This document shows positions 40,468 through 42,731 of a DNA stretch of 42,731 nucleotides, one piece after another. Made by a program: the position numbers and the translations under genes. This stretch comes from DAOMOD01 sp964526035 (GTDB lineage: Bacteria > Pseudomonadota > Gammaproteobacteria > Xanthomonadales > BPKI01), in NCBI GenBank assembly GCA_964526035.1, contig CAZGKE010000011.1, forward strand, positions 1 to 42,731, in the 5' to 3' direction. Under the pieces are notes generated by a model. The model saw nothing but the letters and a program-made list of their open reading frames with translations. It made no database searches and was not told the origin of the DNA. Position 1 is the stretch's first letter, and every line of letters starts with the position of its first letter.

Positions 40468-41343
40468 ATGTTTCGAATCACCATGCTCGTCTGCCTTGCC
40501 GTTCTCGCCGGCACGGCGTCCGCGGACGAGGCCGCTGCCATCCGCTTCAGCGACAAGCTCCTGCTCACCGGCGGCGTCACCCAGCTCGAAGGTGCAGCCG
40601 GCGGTGGCCTGACGCCGTGGGCGGTCATCGGCGGCTACGGCACGCGCGACCAGATCGGCGCCAATGCCTTCTACACCCGCGTCGAGATCGACGACTACCG
40701 ATTGGATGCCGCCGGCGTCCTGGTCGGTTTCCACGACCGCTTCGAGCTGAGCTTCGCGCGGCAGCGCTTCGACACGCGCGAAGTCGGCGCAGCGCTCGGC
40801 CTCGGTGCCGGCTTCGAGTTCCGCCAGGACATCATCGGCGCCAAGCTGCGCCTGGCCGGCGACGCGGTGCTGGAACAGGATTCCTGGCTGCCGCAGATCG
40901 CGCTGGGCATCCAGCACAAGCGCAACAACCGGGGCGACATCATCCGCGCCATCGGCGGACGCAGCGCCAGCGGCACCGACATCTATCTCTCCGCCACCAA
41001 GCTTTACCTGGCTCAGAGCCTGCTGCTCAACGCCACCCTGCGCGCCACCAAGGCCAACCAGATCGGCATTCTCGGCTTCGGCGGTGATCGCCGCGACAGC
41101 TACAGCCTGCAGCCCGAGGCCTCGGTGGCCTGGCTGCTCAACCGCCAGCTGGCGATCGGCGCCGAATACCGCAGCAAGCCGAACAACCTCGGCATCGCCC
41201 GCGAGCAGGACTGGTGGGACGTGTTCGTCGCCTGGGCACCCAACAAGCACGTGTCGTTGACGCTGGCCTGGGCCGACCTCGGCGACATTGTCATTGCCCC
41301 GAATCAGAAGGGCACCTACCTGTCACTGCAGATCGGCTTCTGA
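40468..41343 (+). CDS. DUF3034 family protein, probable outer-membrane beta-barrel
   Basis: A 291-residue exported protein: signal peptide MFRITMLVCLAVLAGTASA, then DEAAAIRFSDKLLLTGGVTQ. The mature part has alternating hydrophobic strands and Gly-rich turns (LTPWAVIGGYGTRDQIG, AALGLGAGFEFRQDIIGAKL, PEASVAWLLNRQLAIGAEYR) and ends in a terminal Phe (YLSLQIGF), the usual insertion signal of outer-membrane barrels. DUF3034 has no known function. ATG at 40468 with Shine-Dalgarno GGGGGAT. It starts an operon with the truncated hemoglobin (14 bp gap) and the cupredoxin lipoprotein. A pore that supplies a substrate to these periplasmic redox proteins is one possibility; that is inference. Confidence 0.85.
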   Translation: MFRITMLVCLAVLAGTASADEAAAIRFSDKLLLTGGVTQLEGAAGGGLTPWAVIGGYGTRDQIGANAFYTRVEIDDYRLDAAGVLVGFHDRFELSFARQRFDTREVGAALGLGAGFEFRQDIIGAKLRLAGDAVLEQDSWLPQIALGIQHKRNNRGDIIRAIGGRSASGTDIYLSATKLYLAQSLLLNATLRATKANQIGILGFGGDRRDSYSLQPEASVAWLLNRQLAIGAEYRSKPNNLGIAREQDWWDVFVAWAPNKHVSLTLAWADLGDIVIAPNQKGTYLSLQIGF

Positions 41344-41357
41344 GCCGGGAGTCCAAC

Positions 41358-41777
41358 ATGTCCATCAAGACCATCATCCTTTCCCTGCTTCTCGCTTTTG
41401 CCGCCGGCTCGGCCCACGCCGATACCGCCACCTTCCGCGCCTTCGGCGGGGTGGAGGGGCTGACCCGCGTGGTCGACGACTTCATGGTCGAACTGCTGGC
41501 CGACGCACGCACCCGCGAGTTCTTTGAAAGCGTCGACCAGGACATCGTCAAGCAGCTGCTCGTCGAGCAGTTCTGCGCGCAGCTTGGCGGCGGCTGCGTT
41601 TACAGCGGCCGCTCGATGGAGGAGAGCCACCGCGGCCTCGCCATCACCACGGCCCACTTCAACGCCTTGGTGGAAGCCCTGCAGATCGCCATGAACCGGA
41701 ACGAGGTGCCGTTTCGCGCGCAGAACCGGTTGCTGTCCAAGCTCGCGCCGATGCACCGCGACATCATCGAGGAATGA
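41358..41777 (+). CDS. Exported group 1 truncated hemoglobin
   Basis: A 139-residue small globin with a clear signal peptide (TIILSLLLAFAAGSAHA, then DTATFRAFGG; cleavage after residue 21). The trHb1 features are FRAFGGVEGLTRVVDDFM in the A/B helices, REFFESVD, the glycine-rich QLGGG, and His91 in EESHRGLAITTAHFNAL, which matches the heme-binding proximal His (F8). Most truncated hemoglobins are cytosolic, so the signal peptide is notable. ATG at 41358 with CGGGAG ahead. The stop overlaps the ATG of the cupredoxin lipoprotein (ATGA). Binding of O2 or NO in the periplasm is inferred from family and context; two Cys (73, 80) could form a disulfide there. Confidence 0.9.
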   Translation: MSIKTIILSLLLAFAAGSAHADTATFRAFGGVEGLTRVVDDFMVELLADARTREFFESVDQDIVKQLLVEQFCAQLGGGCVYSGRSMEESHRGLAITTAHFNALVEALQIAMNRNEVPFRAQNRLLSKLAPMHRDIIEE

Positions 41778-42679
41778 GCATGCGCCACCTGCTTGCCCTG
41801 TCTGCGGCGCTTGCACTTGCCGCCTGCGCCGGCGCGCCGATCTCGTCGCCGCCCGCTATCGAAGCGCCGGCGTCGCAGCCCGCAACCGCGCCGGCGCCTG
41901 TCGAACTCGAAGGGGCAACACCCGATCCCGTCGAGCCGGACGCGGAGAAGCTCATCGTGACCGGGGATGTCGGCGGCGAAGCGGTGGTCGTGGTTCCGGT
42001 ACCTCCTGTCGAGGCGCCCCCGGCCCCCGCGCCCATTTCCGAACCGGTGATCCCGGCCACGCCCGAGCCGGCCCCGGTTACCGCGGATCCTCCGACGTCC
42101 AACCTCTCAGGCACGGTGAGTCTGCTTCAGGTTCACGAAATTCCGGGTGGCCCGGCACTGCTGTCGCGCTCCTGGGTCGCATTCCACCCACGTACGCCGG
42201 TACGCGTGGAGCCCGGCGCGGAGCTGCGCATCCTGACCCGGCAGAGCCAGTTCCAGCCGCAGACCATGGCCATCCCCTTGGGCACCACTGTGCGCTTTCC
42301 GAACCTCGACCGCGTCCTGCACAACGTATTCTCGCTGACGCCCGGCAACACTTTCGACGTCGGCCTGTACGGACCCGGCGGCGGCGAGGCGCACCGCTTC
42401 GAGCGCGCCGGCTTCGTCGACATCTACTGCAACGTCCACCCCAACATGGCGGCCTTCCTGTGGGTGCTGGACACACCCTACTTCGCGCAGGTCAACTCCG
42501 ACGGCAGCTTCCGCCTCGACAACGTGCCCGCGGTCGGCGGCGTGCTCGAGGTGTGGAACCACCGCGCCGACATCGTGCGCATCCCCGCGGTGGCGCCGGA
42601 CGACAATCTGCGCGCGACCCTGCGCATCACCCAGCCGCCGGTGCCGCAGCACACCAACAAGCTGGGTCGGGAGTACTGA
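41774..42679 (+). CDS. Cupredoxin-like (plastocyanin-type) lipoprotein
   Basis: A 301-residue exported lipoprotein (lipobox LALAAC, Cys18). A Pro/Ala-rich linker of about 90 residues is followed by a cupredoxin domain. The type-1 copper ligand set is visible as His183 (VLHNVF), Cys219, His222 and Met225 (IYCNVHPNM), with the family strand IPLGTTVRFPNLD. Similar proteins are often labelled 'methylamine utilization protein' by weak homology. It probably carries electrons in the periplasm at the end of a membrane-tethered linker. The ATG at 41774 overlaps the hemoglobin stop; a second ATG at 41780 (MRHLLALSAALALAAC) is equally possible. The co-translation with the globin suggests a common redox function. 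Confidence 0.9.
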   Translation: MSMRHLLALSAALALAACAGAPISSPPAIEAPASQPATAPAPVELEGATPDPVEPDAEKLIVTGDVGGEAVVVVPVPPVEAPPAPAPISEPVIPATPEPAPVTADPPTSNLSGTVSLLQVHEIPGGPALLSRSWVAFHPRTPVRVEPGAELRILTRQSQFQPQTMAIPLGTTVRFPNLDRVLHNVFSLTPGNTFDVGLYGPGGGEAHRFERAGFVDIYCNVHPNMAAFLWVLDTPYFAQVNSDGSFRLDNVPAVGGVLEVWNHRADIVRIPAVAPDDNLRATLRITQPPVPQHTNKLGREY

Positions 42680-42694
42680 GCGCCGCCAGCCTCG

Positions 42695-42720
42695 CGCCTT
42701 CCCCGCGTGCGGGGGAGGCG
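42695..42720 (+). terminator. Terminator-like hairpin at the end of the globin-cupredoxin operon
   Basis: CGCCTTCCCCGC and GCGGGGGAGGCG pair over 12 bp with one G-U and a 2-base gap in the middle (effective loop of 4 if the end pair opens). It lies 15 bases after the cupredoxin stop. No T run; the window ends 11 bases later. Confidence 0.5.
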
Positions 42721-42731
42721 CCGCATCCATA

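Overview
The window is about 66-68% GC with densely packed genes. It looks like a chromosome fragment of a gammaproteobacterium of the order Xanthomonadales (Lysobacterales). The evidence is a small-peptide / nucleotide-cyclase / SagB-like dehydrogenase set that I know mainly from that group, TCCCGAA-type heptad arrays, REP-like palindromes, and the overall gene style. Two runs of exactly 100 N (33317-33416 and 37923-38022) mark scaffold joins, so this is a draft assembly and possibly a metagenome bin. No rRNA, tRNA, CRISPR or phage genes were seen.

Region 1 (13-8925) is the most unusual part. It holds two complete copies of a putative RiPP (ribosomally made, modified peptide) cassette. Each copy has a SagB-related FMN dehydrogenase, a short precursor with an NHLP-like leader, and a membrane protein joining a degenerate class III nucleotide cyclase domain to a large TPR region. 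Copy 1 is dehydrogenase (-), peptide (+), cyclase (-). Copy 2 is dehydrogenase (+), peptide (+), cyclase (-). The leaders are related but the C-terminal halves of the peptides are not. A REP-like inverted repeat set among heptad repeats separates the copies. No YcaO cyclodehydratase, lanthionine synthetase, radical SAM enzyme or dedicated peptidase-transporter is present, so the chemistry is open.

Region 2 (8959-20129) holds oligopeptidase A (prlC), a patatin-like hydrolase with a cyclic-nucleotide-binding domain, a PQQ-type sugar dehydrogenase, primosomal helicase PriA, a DUF3667/DUF4286 pair and a MATE exporter. Two related palindromic MITE-like elements lie at 11433-11568 and 14450-14614. 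A perfect inverted pair of DnaA boxes lies upstream of priA.

Region 3 (20201-29852) holds the signal peptide peptidase SppA, a small membrane protein, a MacB/DevBCA-like export operon (ATPase, FtsX-type permease, HlyD-type adaptor) and glnE, the glutamine synthetase adenylyltransferase.

Region 4 (29860-36978) holds an exported TPR lipoprotein coupled to a CRTAC1/ASPIC-UnbV lipoprotein, an ELM1-like protein coupled to a LysR regulator, and, divergent from LysR, a YceI protein followed by a pirin.

Region 5 (37020-42731) holds an S9 peptidase (broken by a gap) divergent from an M28 peptidase lipoprotein. It ends with an exported set: a DUF3034 probable outer-membrane protein, a secreted truncated hemoglobin and a cupredoxin-like lipoprotein. 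The last three look like a periplasmic redox or gas-handling operon.
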